NCBI RefSeq assembly: GCF_017352375.1
Contig: NZ_JAFEVR010000012.1
Span: 248,001 to 312,000, forward strand
Length of the DNA stretch: 64,000 bases
Reading direction: 5' to 3'
Source: Mycolicibacterium sp. S2-37
GTDB taxonomy: Bacteria; Actinomycetota; Actinomycetes; Mycobacteriales; Mycobacteriaceae
Part shown: positions 49,919 through 58,888 of the stretch, in pieces
Layout: each line of letters begins with the position of its first letter
Numbering within the stretch: the first letter of the stretch is position 1
Notes under the pieces: generated by a model
Told to the model about the DNA's origin: nothing
Seen by the model: only the letters and a program-made list of their open reading frames with translations
Database searches by the model: none
Made by a program: the position numbers and the translations under genes

Positions 49919-51031
49919 TCAGCCAACATAGCTGCCGGTGCTGATGCCCCGCTTGGCCAGCCAGCCGACGGGATCGACCCGGTTCGAGCCGTTCAACAGC
50001 ACCTCGAAATGCAGATGCGGGCCCGTCGAATTGCCGCGGTTGCCCATCGTGGCGATCTGGTCACCGGCCATCACGCGCTCGCCCATCGACACGTTCCACG
50101 TGTTCAGATGGCCGTAGAGGGTGACAGTGCCGTCGGCGTGGCGCAGTTTGACCCACGCGCCGTACCCGGCGGTCGGGCCCACGTCGATGACCACACCGTC
50201 GGAGGCCGCCAGGATCGGCGTGCCGATGGGGCCTGCGATGTCGATGCCGCCGTGCAGCACGCCCCAGCGGTAGCCGAAACCCGACGTCCACACGCCGCTG
50301 GTGGGCATGACGAACAGCGGCCGGAGCTGGCGCGCTTCCCGCTCGGCCCGTTCCTGGGCGAAGGCGGCGGCCTTGGTGACCTCTTCGGCGTGCACCGCGG
50401 AGTTGGTCTTCGACGCCACCGTCACGATCTGCATGCCGTCGACCGATCCGGTGATGGACGCGCCTTCGACGGTCGTCTCGCCGGCGGCCAGCACCGTCTC
50501 GGCAGACGCCGGGGTGGTGGAGTTGGCCATCGTGTAGGCGCCCGCGGCGGTGGCTCCGGCGGCCATCGCGGCGATCATCAGTCGGCTCTTGACCGGGCCC
50601 TCGGCGTCCTTGCGGTGCAGACCGTGCCGGGCGCGCAGGTCGATGATGTCGGTGGCGGCGTTGCCCTCGCTGACATCGGTATGGCTGTCGCGGTAGGCGT
50701 GCGAACCGCGGGACCGGCGCGCAGCGGTGCGGACGCCGTCCCCGGCCTCGGCGCGGAATTCGGCGGGTACGGCGAGCCGCACGGGGATCAGATCATCGGT
50801 GTCGTGCAGATCGTCGAGCTCGGGGGCGTGGATGACCTGGGCTTCGCGATCAAACGTGGTGTTATCGCGAAAGCTGAGGTCAGCGACGGTATCGGAGAGA
50901 TCGCCGAACTCGTTGAACGGGATGATGTCGGTGACTTCGGCAGCTGTCTCCGCCGGTCGCGCAACGGCTTTGGGGTTGCGGGCGTTCGCCGTCACTCCCG
51001 TGCGGGATCGGGACGAACGATGCGCTGCCAA
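49919..51031 (-). CDS. M23 family peptidoglycan endopeptidase (LytM domain), membrane-anchored
   Basis: About 370 residues from TTG 51031 (AAGGA upstream). A long polar N-terminus is followed by one membrane segment (about 150-170). The external part ends in an M23 domain with HGGIDIAGPIGTPILAASDG and HLHFEV, the zinc-binding and catalytic histidines, so it should be active on peptidoglycan cross-links. The frame is open 60 codons upstream without an obvious ATG; GTG 50995 is another possible start. Corresponds to Rv0950c. Confidence 0.85.
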   Translation of the reverse strand: MAAHRSSRSRTGVTANARNPKAVARPAETAAEVTDIIPFNEFGDLSDTVADLSFRDNTTFDREAQVIHAPELDDLHDTDDLIPVRLAVPAEFRAEAGDGVRTAARRSRGSHAYRDSHTDVSEGNAATDIIDLRARHGLHRKDAEGPVKSRLMIAAMAAGATAAGAYTMANSTTPASAETVLAAGETTVEGASITGSVDGMQIVTVASKTNSAVHAEEVTKAAAFAQERAEREARQLRPLFVMPTSGVWTSGFGYRWGVLHGGIDIAGPIGTPILAASDGVVIDVGPTAGYGAWVKLRHADGTVTLYGHLNTWNVSMGERVMAGDQIATMGNRGNSTGPHLHFEVLLNGSNRVDPVGWLAKRGISTGSYVG

Positions 51032-51329
51032 CCTGAGGAATCCTTGCGTCGTGACCAGAACGTGACCTGTCGAGACCAGATGGCACGTTAACCAAATCCC
51101 AATGTTGGTGGCAACCCGTGGCGCTATTCCGGAGCATTTTGTGAGGTGTATCACTAAGACGCCCGCGGTGAGATCTACCACAACAGAGGTAGGCGGTGCG
51201 GGGCGCCGCATCCGGTGTGGCTAAGGTTCCCACGAGCCCCTTGGGCGCAAACGTTCGAGCTTCGATCGTCACGTCCCGCGGGCCCAGAGCCGTGCGACCT
51301 GGGAATCAACGACAGAAGACAGTGAGTCA

Positions 51330-52493
51330 ATGGATCTTTTCGAATACCAGGCGAAAGAGCTGTTCGCCAAGCACAACGTTCCGACCACGCCCGGCCGGGT
51401 GACCGACACCGCTGAGGACGCCAAGGCGATCGCCGAGGAGATCGGCAAGCCGGTCATGGTCAAGGCGCAGGTGAAGGTCGGTGGCCGCGGAAAGGCCGGT
51501 GGCGTGAAGTACGCCGCCACCCCCGACGACGCGTTCACCCACGCCCAGAACATCCTCGGCCTCGACATCAAGGGCCACGTCGTCAAGAAGCTGCTGGTGG
51601 CGGAGGCGAGCGACATCGCCGAGGAGTACTACATCTCGTTCCTGCTCGACCGCGCGAATCGCACCTACCTGGCGATGTGCTCGGTCGAGGGCGGTATGGA
51701 GATCGAAGAGGTCGCCGCCACCAAGCCCGACCGGCTGGCCAAGGTGCCGGTCAACGCCGTGAAGGGTGTCGACGAGGCGTTCGCCCGCTCGATCGCCGAG
51801 CAGGGCCATCTGCCCGCGGAGGTCCTCGACGCCGCCGCGGTGACCATCGCCAAGCTGTGGGAGGTCTTCGTCAAGGAGGACGCCACCCTGGTCGAGGTCA
51901 ACCCGTTGGTGCGGACGCCCGACGATCAGATCCTCGCCCTCGACGGCAAGGTCACCCTCGACGCGAACGCCGACTTCCGCCAGGAGGGCCACGCCGAGTT
52001 CGAGGACAAGGACGCCACTGATCCGCTCGAGCTCAAGGCCAAGGAGAACGACCTCAACTACGTCAAGCTCGACGGTCAGGTCGGCATCATCGGCAACGGC
52101 GCCGGCCTGGTCATGTCGACGCTGGACGTCGTCGCCTACGCGGGGGAGAAGCACGGCGGTGTGAAGCCGGCCAACTTCCTCGACATCGGCGGTGGCGCCT
52201 CGGCTGAGGTGATGGCCAACGGACTGGACGTCATTCTGGGCGACGATCAGGTCAAGAGCGTGTTCGTCAACGTGTTCGGTGGCATCACGGCCTGCGACGC
52301 CGTCGCCAGCGGCATCGTCAAGGCGCTGGAGATCCTCGGCGAGGAGGCCAACAAGCCGCTCGTCGTCCGGCTCGACGGCAACCGCGTCGAGGAGGGTCGC
52401 AAGATCCTCGCCGACGCCAACCACCCGCTGGTGGTGCTGGCTCAGACCATGGACGAAGGCGCCGACAAGGCCGCCGAGTTGGCTGCGAAGTAA
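51330..52493 (+). CDS. sucC: Succinyl-CoA synthetase (ADP-forming) beta subunit
   Basis: 387 residues. The N-terminal DLFEYQAKELFAKHNVP is the family start, followed by an ATP-grasp fold and a C-terminal CoA-ligase domain (VNVFGGITACDAVASGIV). With SucD it makes ATP and succinate from succinyl-CoA in the TCA cycle. The 298-nt region upstream, shared with the divergent M23 gene, holds the promoter; a GTGTATCACTAAG stretch near 51147 may include the -10. Gap to sucD is 12 nt. Confidence 0.98.
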   Translation: MDLFEYQAKELFAKHNVPTTPGRVTDTAEDAKAIAEEIGKPVMVKAQVKVGGRGKAGGVKYAATPDDAFTHAQNILGLDIKGHVVKKLLVAEASDIAEEYYISFLLDRANRTYLAMCSVEGGMEIEEVAATKPDRLAKVPVNAVKGVDEAFARSIAEQGHLPAEVLDAAAVTIAKLWEVFVKEDATLVEVNPLVRTPDDQILALDGKVTLDANADFRQEGHAEFEDKDATDPLELKAKENDLNYVKLDGQVGIIGNGAGLVMSTLDVVAYAGEKHGGVKPANFLDIGGGASAEVMANGLDVILGDDQVKSVFVNVFGGITACDAVASGIVKALEILGEEANKPLVVRLDGNRVEEGRKILADANHPLVVLAQTMDEGADKAAELAAK

Positions 52494-52505
52494 GGGAGCT
52501 TTCCA

Positions 52506-53408
52506 ATGTCTATCTTCCTGAACAAGGACAGCAAGGTCATCGTCCAGGGCATCACCGGCGGCGAGGGCACCAAGCACACCGCACTGATGCTCAAGGCGGG
52601 CACCCAGATCGTGGGCGGCGTCAACGCGCGCAAGGCCGGCACTGAGGTCACCCACCAAGACAAAGATGGCAAAGACATCAAATTGCCGGTGTTCGGCAGT
52701 GTCGCCGAGGCCATGAAGGAGACCGGCGCCGACGTGTCGATCGCCTTCGTGCCGCCTGCGTTCTCCAAGGACGCGATCATCGAGGCCATCGACGCCGAGA
52801 TCCCGCTGCTCGTCGTGATCACCGAGGGAATCCCGGTGCAGGACAGCGCCTATGCGTGGGCCTACAACGTGGAGAAGGGCGAGAAGACCCGCATCATCGG
52901 GCCGAACTGCCCCGGCATCATCACCCCCGGCGAGTCGCTGGTGGGTATCACGCCGAACAACATCACCGGCAAGGGCCCGATCGGCCTGGTGTCGAAATCC
53001 GGCACCCTGACCTACCAGATGATGTACGAGTTGCGCGATCTCGGCTTCTCGACCGCCATCGGCATCGGCGGCGACCCGGTCATCGGCACCACCCACATCG
53101 ACGCCATCGAGGCGTTCGAGAAGGACCCCGAGACCAAGATCATCGTGATGATCGGCGAGATCGGCGGCGACGCCGAAGAGCGGGCGGCCGACTACATCAA
53201 GGCCAACGTGAGCAAGCCGGTCGTCGGTTACGTCGCGGGTTTCACCGCTCCCGAGGGCAAGACCATGGGTCACGCGGGCGCCATCGTGTCCGGTTCGTCC
53301 GGTACCGCGTCGGCGAAGAAGGAGGCCCTCGAGGCGGCGGGCGTGAAGGTCGGCAAGACGCCGTCCGAGACCGCCGCGCTGGCCCGGGAGCTCCTCGAGA
53401 CCACGTAA
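52506..53408 (+). CDS. sucD: Succinyl-CoA synthetase alpha subunit
   Basis: 300 residues. The CoA-binding Rossmann domain has VQGITGGEGTKHT, and the phosphorylated histidine is His256 in GHAGAIVSGSSGTA. Complete and normal in length. It forms the heteromer with SucC. A 16-bp-stem terminator follows 20 nt after the stop. Confidence 0.98.
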   Translation: MSIFLNKDSKVIVQGITGGEGTKHTALMLKAGTQIVGGVNARKAGTEVTHQDKDGKDIKLPVFGSVAEAMKETGADVSIAFVPPAFSKDAIIEAIDAEIPLLVVITEGIPVQDSAYAWAYNVEKGEKTRIIGPNCPGIITPGESLVGITPNNITGKGPIGLVSKSGTLTYQMMYELRDLGFSTAIGIGGDPVIGTTHIDAIEAFEKDPETKIIVMIGEIGGDAEERAADYIKANVSKPVVGYVAGFTAPEGKTMGHAGAIVSGSSGTASAKKEALEAAGVKVGKTPSETAALARELLETT

Positions 53409-53427
53409 CGCTCACCACGAGTTCTGC

Positions 53428-53464
53428 GTCAGGGCTGTGATCCACTGCGGATCGCAGCCCTGAC
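53428..53464 (+). terminator. Strong hairpin terminator of sucCD
   Basis: GTCAGGGCTG (53428-53437) pairs with CAGCCCTGAC (53455-53464). After a T-G step, GATCC pairs with GGATC around loop ACTGC. The stem is about 16 bp, followed by GTCGTTCTC. Confidence 0.8.
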
Positions 53465-53487
53465 GTCGTTCTCGGCCGGTAGCCGAT

Positions 53488-53501
53488 TGGAACACGTTCC
53501 A
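53488..53501. promoter_or_regulatory. KstR-type operator box
   Basis: TGGAACACGTTCCA is a perfect palindrome and fits TNNAACNNGTTNNA. It lies 46 nt upstream of the thiolase-like gene start and downstream of the sucCD terminator, so that gene is the only plausible target. Confidence 0.75.
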
Positions 53502-53546
53502 GTTTTCGGTTAGCGTGTCGAAGTAACACCTGCTAGGAGGTCTGTC

Positions 53547-55076
53547 ATGCCGGTCGACCCACGGACACCGGTCATCGTCGGTGTCGGGCAGTTCACCGAG
53601 CGCATCGACGATCCGGGCTACCGCGGCATGTCCGCGGTCGAGCTCGCCACCGAAGCGGCCAGAGCTGCGCTGGCCGACACCGGCGCCGACGTCGAGACGG
53701 TGGCGCAGGCGGTGCACACGGTCGTCGGGCTGCGGCAGTTCGAGATCTCCGGACCGATGCCGGCCACGCTCGGCAAGTCGAACAACTACCCGCGCTCGGT
53801 GATGAAGCGGCTGGGCGCCGACCCGATCCGGGTCATCCTCGAACCCGTGGGCGGGCAGGGCTCGCAGAAAGTCGTCACCGAGTTCGCCGGTGAGATCGCC
53901 GCGGGCCGCATCGAGGTCGCGATGGTGATGGGATCGGAGCCGGGCTCGACGGCGCGGTACTTCGCCGATCGCGACGACAAGCCGGATTTCACCGAGCACA
54001 TCGAGGGTCAGCTCGAGGACCGTGGCCACGGCATCTACAGCTACATCGACGAATACACGGTCAAGCACGGACTCACCGGAGCGCCGGTGCAGTACGCGCT
54101 ACTGGACAACGCCCGCCGGGCCCGGCTTGGCCTCAGTGTGGCCGACTATCGCAGGTCGATGGCCGAGTTGTTCGCGCCGATGTCGAAAGTCGCTGCAAAG
54201 AACCCGTATTCGTCGTCGCTGGTGGAACGGTCGGTCGCCGAGATCGAGACGGTCACCGCCGAGAACCGGATGATCTGTGATCCGTACCCGCGGCTGCTCG
54301 TCGCCCGCGACACCGTGAACCAGGGCGCCGCCGTCATCGTCATGTCGGTGGGCGCGGCGCGCAGACTCGGTGTGCCCGAGGAGAAGTGGGTGTATCTGCA
54401 CGGCCATGCGGACATGGTCGAGCAAGCGCTTCTCGACCGTCCCGACCTCGGCGCGAGCCCGGCCTCGGTGCAGGCCGTGCACGAAGGGCTGCGGATGGCG
54501 GGCATCAGCGCCGACGACATCGCGACGTTCGACCTCTACAGCTGCTTCCCGTTCCCGGTGTACGTCGCCGCCGAGGCGCTCGGCATCGACGGCGACGATC
54601 CGCGGGGGCTGACGTTGACCGGCGGCCTGCCGTACTTCGGCGGCCCGGGCAACAGCTACTCGTTGCACGCGATCGCCGAGACCGTCGCCGAGATGCGCGA
54701 CAAGCCGGGGCAATTCGGTTTCATCGGTGCCAACGGCGGCATCATGAGCAAGTACTCGGTCGGCATCTACTCCACCGAGCCCACCGAGTGGAAGCCGTCG
54801 ACCAGCGTGCCGCTGCGCAAGGAAGTCGAGACATGGCCGACGGTGCCGGTGACCAAGACCCCAGAGGGCATCGGAACCGTCGAGACGTACTCGGTCCGGT
54901 ACGACTGGCCGGTGCGCACCGGGATCATCGTGGGCCGCTTGGAGTCCGACGATTCACGCTTCATGGCCACCACCGAGGACGAGGAACTGGTCGCGCTGCT
55001 GAGCGACGGTGACCCGCTGGGTGCCCGGATCGCGGTGACGTCGACCGAGCACGGGAACCGGGCGACGTTGGCTTAG
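53547..55076 (+). CDS. Thiolase-like protein (acetyl-CoA acetyltransferase family, extra C-terminal domain)
   Basis: 509 residues, longer than classical thiolases (about 390-400). It has thiolase-fold blocks (TPVIVGVGQFTER, VMGSEPGSTARYF, GGLPYFGGPGNSYSLHAIAE, GANGGIMSKYSVGIYS) plus a C-terminal beta-rich domain of about 100 residues. The region where thiolases carry the nucleophilic Cys reads EPVGGQGSQKVV, with no Cys, so a standard thiolase reaction is doubtful. It resembles mycobacterial thiolase-like proteins and the Ltp-type enzymes of sterol degradation. The KstR box 46 nt upstream supports a lipid/sterol role. AGGAGG precedes the ATG. Confidence 0.85.
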   Translation: MPVDPRTPVIVGVGQFTERIDDPGYRGMSAVELATEAARAALADTGADVETVAQAVHTVVGLRQFEISGPMPATLGKSNNYPRSVMKRLGADPIRVILEPVGGQGSQKVVTEFAGEIAAGRIEVAMVMGSEPGSTARYFADRDDKPDFTEHIEGQLEDRGHGIYSYIDEYTVKHGLTGAPVQYALLDNARRARLGLSVADYRRSMAELFAPMSKVAAKNPYSSSLVERSVAEIETVTAENRMICDPYPRLLVARDTVNQGAAVIVMSVGAARRLGVPEEKWVYLHGHADMVEQALLDRPDLGASPASVQAVHEGLRMAGISADDIATFDLYSCFPFPVYVAAEALGIDGDDPRGLTLTGGLPYFGGPGNSYSLHAIAETVAEMRDKPGQFGFIGANGGIMSKYSVGIYSTEPTEWKPSTSVPLRKEVETWPTVPVTKTPEGIGTVETYSVRYDWPVRTGIIVGRLESDDSRFMATTEDEELVALLSDGDPLGARIAVTSTEHGNRATLA

Positions 55077-55114
55077 CCGGGTCCGGCCGGCCGGGAACGT
55101 CGCGGTACCCGAAG

Positions 55115-56461
55115 TCACGCGTGGCGGTGCCGGGGCCGAGCCGTTCTGAGGATCCGAAGCAGCAGGGCCGGGTCCCGCAGTCGGTCCGGCGGGTCGATGA
55201 GACCGCGGACGCGCAGAATGCGCTCCGTCACCGCGATGTCGGTGGTCGCGGCCTGAAGGGCCGCGCGTTGCATCCAGGTCTCGAACCGCTGTCGCCAGGT
55301 GCGCGTCGCCTCGGGGGACGGCGGTCGATCGTTGGCCCGGTTCACCGCCCATACCGGCCCAATCTGGCGGGCGGCTGCGGCATAGAAGCGCCGCGGCAGA
55401 TCGACACCGCCATCGCGCAGGCAGTGACGCAGCTCGAGCGCCTGCAGGGCGGCCATCGTCATGCCCTGGCCGTACAACGGGTTGAACTGACACAGGGCGT
55501 CGCCCAGCACGATCAGACCGGCGGGATGGCGGGGCACCCGGTCGTAGCGTCGCCACACGGCGGAGGTGGTGCGGGCGACGGATATCGCGCCGAGGGGTTC
55601 GCCCTTCCGCAGCCCGGCGGCGATCCTCTCCGGCAGGAGGCGCCCCGCCACATCGAGCATCTCATCGACGTCACGTGGCGGGCCGCCGACCGCGGTGGGG
55701 CAGGCGATGGCCAGCATCCACGTGTCGTGCTCGTAGGCCACGAGTAACGCACCGTGTGCCTTCACGCCCTCGTTGACGAACGCGAGCCGGTCGGCGATAC
55801 ACCCGGCGGGGACCCGCATCAGCTGACTGGAGTATCCCAGCACGGACGGCACCCGTTCCTCGGGAGGAGTTCCGAAGCCGTTGCTGGTCAACACATTTGC
55901 GGAATGCCCGGCACGCCCCGTCGCGTCGATCACGAGCTCGGCTGGTAGCAGCGTCTCGTTGCCGTTGCGGCGGTTCACAACTCGCGCTCCGGTGACCGAG
56001 CCGTCGCTCAGCACGGCGCCGAGCGCGTCGTGCTCGTCGAGAATCGTCACGTTGTCGAGCGCGCCGACCCGTCGACGCAAGTGGAACTCCATGAACGGGC
56101 GACTGGCCTGATATGCGGCCAGCGCCGCGGGGTCGGTCAGCCGGCCGGCGGGCGTCAGCTCGTAGCCGAACACGCGGACGTACGTCCGAGAGAGGTCGCC
56201 GCCGTCGTCGACAACGGCTCCGGCAGCATCGAGTTCGGCCAGGAGGCCGGGAAACATCTCACCGATCACCTGGACGCCCCGGCTGAGGAACTGGTGCAGA
56301 TGGCGTCCCTGCGGCACTCCTTTGCGCTGCTCGGGATGATCGGGCAGGGCGTCACGTTCCACCACGATGACCGAGCCGTAGCGCTCTGACAGCACCCGGG
56401 CAGCCAACAAACCGGCTATCCCTGCGCCCAGAACCACGGCCCGCGAACCTGATTCGGCCAC
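55115..56461 (-). CDS. FAD-dependent oxidoreductase (geranylgeranyl reductase/monooxygenase-like)
   Basis: 448 residues. The FAD-binding GAGIAGLLAARVLSERYGSVIVVERD is at the start, and the second FAD motif LIVLGDALCQFNPLYGQGMTMA is in the C-terminal half. The class is the PHBH-like fold; the reaction is unknown. GTG 56461 is preceded by GGAGGGGG. It has no counterpart in the M. tuberculosis order between sucD and Rv0953c as I recall it, and its upstream region is unusually AT-rich, both hinting at insertion. Confidence 0.85.
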   Translation of the reverse strand: MAESGSRAVVLGAGIAGLLAARVLSERYGSVIVVERDALPDHPEQRKGVPQGRHLHQFLSRGVQVIGEMFPGLLAELDAAGAVVDDGGDLSRTYVRVFGYELTPAGRLTDPAALAAYQASRPFMEFHLRRRVGALDNVTILDEHDALGAVLSDGSVTGARVVNRRNGNETLLPAELVIDATGRAGHSANVLTSNGFGTPPEERVPSVLGYSSQLMRVPAGCIADRLAFVNEGVKAHGALLVAYEHDTWMLAIACPTAVGGPPRDVDEMLDVAGRLLPERIAAGLRKGEPLGAISVARTTSAVWRRYDRVPRHPAGLIVLGDALCQFNPLYGQGMTMAALQALELRHCLRDGGVDLPRRFYAAAARQIGPVWAVNRANDRPPSPEATRTWRQRFETWMQRAALQAATTDIAVTERILRVRGLIDPPDRLRDPALLLRILRTARPRHRHA

Positions 56462-56517
56462 CCGGCCCCCTCCGCTCCGAGCGCGGACGCCGTCGGACCG
56501 CACAGGAGAACTGAGCG

Positions 56518-56574
56518 TATCCCGAATTTAAGAAAAATAAGGGCAAATTGTGGAAACAATAAGGCTTGTCTTTC
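56518..56574 (-). promoter_or_regulatory. AT-rich promoter region of the FAD oxidoreductase
   Basis: About 55 nt of markedly AT-rich sequence (runs such as TTTTTCTTAAATTC on the minus strand) in an otherwise GC-rich region. TACGCT at 56519-56514 is a possible -10 for the gene starting at 56461. Confidence 0.4.
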
Positions 56575-56582
56575 GACGGCGC

Positions 56583-57431
56583 CTAGACCAGCGCGGCGAG
56601 CTTTCCGGCCAGCCGCTCCACATACGCGGCGACGTCGGCCTCTGACTTGTCCGGCAGGCCGAACAGCACCTCGGTCACCCCGAGCTCACGCCAGTGCGCC
56701 AGCTTGTCGGCATCGGGCTTGAAGTCCAGCGCGACGATCTGCGGTGCGCCGTCGCGGCCTGCAGCCGCCCACGTGTCCTGCAGCAGCTTCACCGGCTCGT
56801 CGATGTCGAAGTCGCGCGGGGTGGTGATCCAGCCGTCGGCCGACCGCGCGATCCACTTGAAGTTCTTTTCGGTACCCGCGGCGCCGACGAGTACCGGGAT
56901 GTGGGACTGCACCGGTTTGGGCCACGCCCAGCTCGGCCCGAAGTTGACGAATTCGCCCTCGTAGGACGCCTCCTCTTCGGTCCACAGCGCGCGCATCGCC
57001 TCCAGGTACTCGCGCAGCATGGTCCGCCGCCGCCCGGGCGGGACGTTGTGGTCGGCGAGTTCGTCGGTGTTCCAGCCGAATCCGACACCGAGACTCACCC
57101 GGCCGCCGGAGAGGTGGTCGAGCGTTGCGATCGACTTGGCCAGCGTGATCGGATCATGCTCGACCGGCAGCGCCACCGCCGTCGACAGGCGCACCCGTGA
57201 GGTCACCGCGCACGCGGTGCCCAGTGAGACCCACGGGTCGAGGGTGCGCATGTACCGGTCGTCGGGCAGCGTCTCGTCGCCCGTGGTCGGATGCGCCGCC
57301 TCCCGCTTGATCGGGATGTGGGTGTGCTCAGGCACGTAGAAAGTCCGGAAGCCGTGGTCGTCGGCCAGTTTGGCGGCCGTGGCCGGGGCGATGCCGCGGT
57401 CGCTGGTGAAAAGCACGAGCCCGTAGTCCAT
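56583..57431 (-). CDS. LLM class F420-dependent oxidoreductase
   Basis: A 282-residue luciferase-like protein. DYGLVLFTSDRGIAPATAAKLAD is at the N-terminus, GGRVSLGVGFGWNTDELADH in the cofactor region, and PVLVGAAGTEKNFKWIARSADGW in the second half, as in F420-dependent members with a class-specific PEHTHIPI segment. By order it corresponds to Rv0953c. A KstR-type box lies 10-23 nt upstream of the ATG, close enough to block initiation. Substrate unknown. Confidence 0.9.
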   Translation of the reverse strand: MDYGLVLFTSDRGIAPATAAKLADDHGFRTFYVPEHTHIPIKREAAHPTTGDETLPDDRYMRTLDPWVSLGTACAVTSRVRLSTAVALPVEHDPITLAKSIATLDHLSGGRVSLGVGFGWNTDELADHNVPPGRRRTMLREYLEAMRALWTEEEASYEGEFVNFGPSWAWPKPVQSHIPVLVGAAGTEKNFKWIARSADGWITTPRDFDIDEPVKLLQDTWAAAGRDGAPQIVALDFKPDADKLAHWRELGVTEVLFGLPDKSEADVAAYVERLAGKLAALV

Positions 57432-57440
57432 GGCGAGAAT

Positions 57441-57454
57441 TAGAACGTGTTTCA
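57441..57454. promoter_or_regulatory. KstR-type operator box
   Basis: TAGAACGTGTTTCA fits TNNAACNNGTTNNA, just upstream of the LLM oxidoreductase start at 57431. The flanks are AT-rich (GAGAATTAGAAC). Confidence 0.65.
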
Positions 57455-57606
57455 GTCGCCGAGCGCAAGGCGTCGCGCTGGTGAGCCGGGGGAGCGCGGC
57501 GCAAACCTAGACGCGGGCGGACGCGCGAGAAATGCGACGACCTCCCTTTCATTCCCTCAGATCGTTAATCGTGACCGGCGCCGCCGCGGTTGCTGTGATG
57601 AGGTTC

Positions 57607-58737
57607 ATGACGACCGAACGGATCGCAGAGAACGTCAAGTTCGCCTACTGGGTGCCCAACGTCAGCGGCGGTCTGGTCACCAGCGACATCGAACAGCGGA
57701 CCGACTGGAACTACGACTACAACCGCAGACTCGCGCAGACCGCCGAGAACAACGGCTTCGAGTACGCGTTGAGCCAGGTCCGCTACGAGGCCAGCTACGG
57801 CGCCGAATTCCAGCACGAGTCGACCAGTTTCTCCCTGGCGCTCCTGCTGGCCACCGAACGCCTCAAGGTGATCGCCGCCGTCCACCCGGGCCTGTGGCAG
57901 CCCGGCGTGCTGGCCAAGCTCGGCGCCACCGCCGACCAGCTCTCCGGTGGCCGGTTCGCCGTCAACGTGGTGTCCGGCTGGTTCAAGGACGAGTTCACCC
58001 ACCTCGGTGAGCCGTGGCTCGAACACGACGAGCGCTACCGGCGCAGCGCGGAGTTCCTGCAGGTGCTTCGCAAGATCTGGACCGAGGACGACGTGGACTT
58101 CCGCGGCGACTTCTACCGCATTCACGACTTCACGCTGAAACCCAAGCCGGTCAACACGCCTGACCGGCCCAACCCGGAGATCTTCCAGGGCGGCAACTCG
58201 ACGGCCGCCCGCCGCAACGGCGGCCGCTACGCCGACTGGTACTTCTCCAACGGCAAGGACTTCGAGGGCGTCACCGAGCAGATCGTCGACGTCCGGGACC
58301 ACGCCCGCGCGGTCGACCGCGAGGTGCGCTTCGGGCTCAACGGCTTCATCATCGCCAGGGACACCGAGAAAGAGGCGAAGGAAGTTCTGCGCGAGATCAT
58401 CGCCAAGGCCAACCGGCCCGCCGTCGAAGGATTCCGCGACGCCGTGCAGCAGGCCGGCAACTCCACCGGTGACAAGAAGGGCATGTGGGCGGACTCCTCG
58501 TTCGAGGACCTGGTGCAGTACAACGACGGTTTCCGGACCCAGCTGATCGGCACGCCCGAACAGATCGCCGAACGCATCGCGGCCTACCGCAAGCGCGGCG
58601 TCGACCTGATTCTCGGCGGCTTTCTGCATTTCCAGGAGGAGATCGAGTACTTCGGGTCCCGGGTGCTGCCGCTGGTGCGCGAGATCGAGGCCGCCGAGCG
58701 GGCGACCGCGGACGCGCCGGTGCTCGTCGGCGCGTAG
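57607..58737 (+). CDS. sfnG: Dimethylsulfone monooxygenase-like LLM flavoprotein
   Basis: About 376 residues of the FMNH2-dependent SfnG/SsuD branch of luciferase-like monooxygenases: KFAYWVPNVSGGLVTSDIEQRTDW at the N-terminus, then NVVSGWFKDEFTHLGEPWLEHDERY and EIFQGGNSTAARRNGGRYADWYFSNGK. It would oxidise dimethylsulfone to methanesulfinate for sulfur supply. No partner flavin reductase or ssu genes are near. ATG 57607 fits the family start; an ATG at 57598 and a longer frame exist. Divergent from the F420-type LLM gene. Confidence 0.88.
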   Translation: MTTERIAENVKFAYWVPNVSGGLVTSDIEQRTDWNYDYNRRLAQTAENNGFEYALSQVRYEASYGAEFQHESTSFSLALLLATERLKVIAAVHPGLWQPGVLAKLGATADQLSGGRFAVNVVSGWFKDEFTHLGEPWLEHDERYRRSAEFLQVLRKIWTEDDVDFRGDFYRIHDFTLKPKPVNTPDRPNPEIFQGGNSTAARRNGGRYADWYFSNGKDFEGVTEQIVDVRDHARAVDREVRFGLNGFIIARDTEKEAKEVLREIIAKANRPAVEGFRDAVQQAGNSTGDKKGMWADSSFEDLVQYNDGFRTQLIGTPEQIAERIAAYRKRGVDLILGGFLHFQEEIEYFGSRVLPLVREIEAAERATADAPVLVGA

Positions 58738-58888
58738 GGCAACGCCTCGCGGAGTTTGCCGCTACCCGCCTGTGCGTCGCCGGCCTGCGTCGGGCGTGCG
58801 ATAGCGTGGGTGGTCGCCTCGCTCAGGCGGTCCGCGCACACCTCACGTGTGCCCACGTCCGACGCCCGAAACAGCACAGGAGAGGTTC

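Noticed and set aside
51327..53273. 648-codon open frame antisense to sucC/sucD
   Set aside because: Spans two well-conserved plus-strand genes and has no motif; an artefact of high GC.
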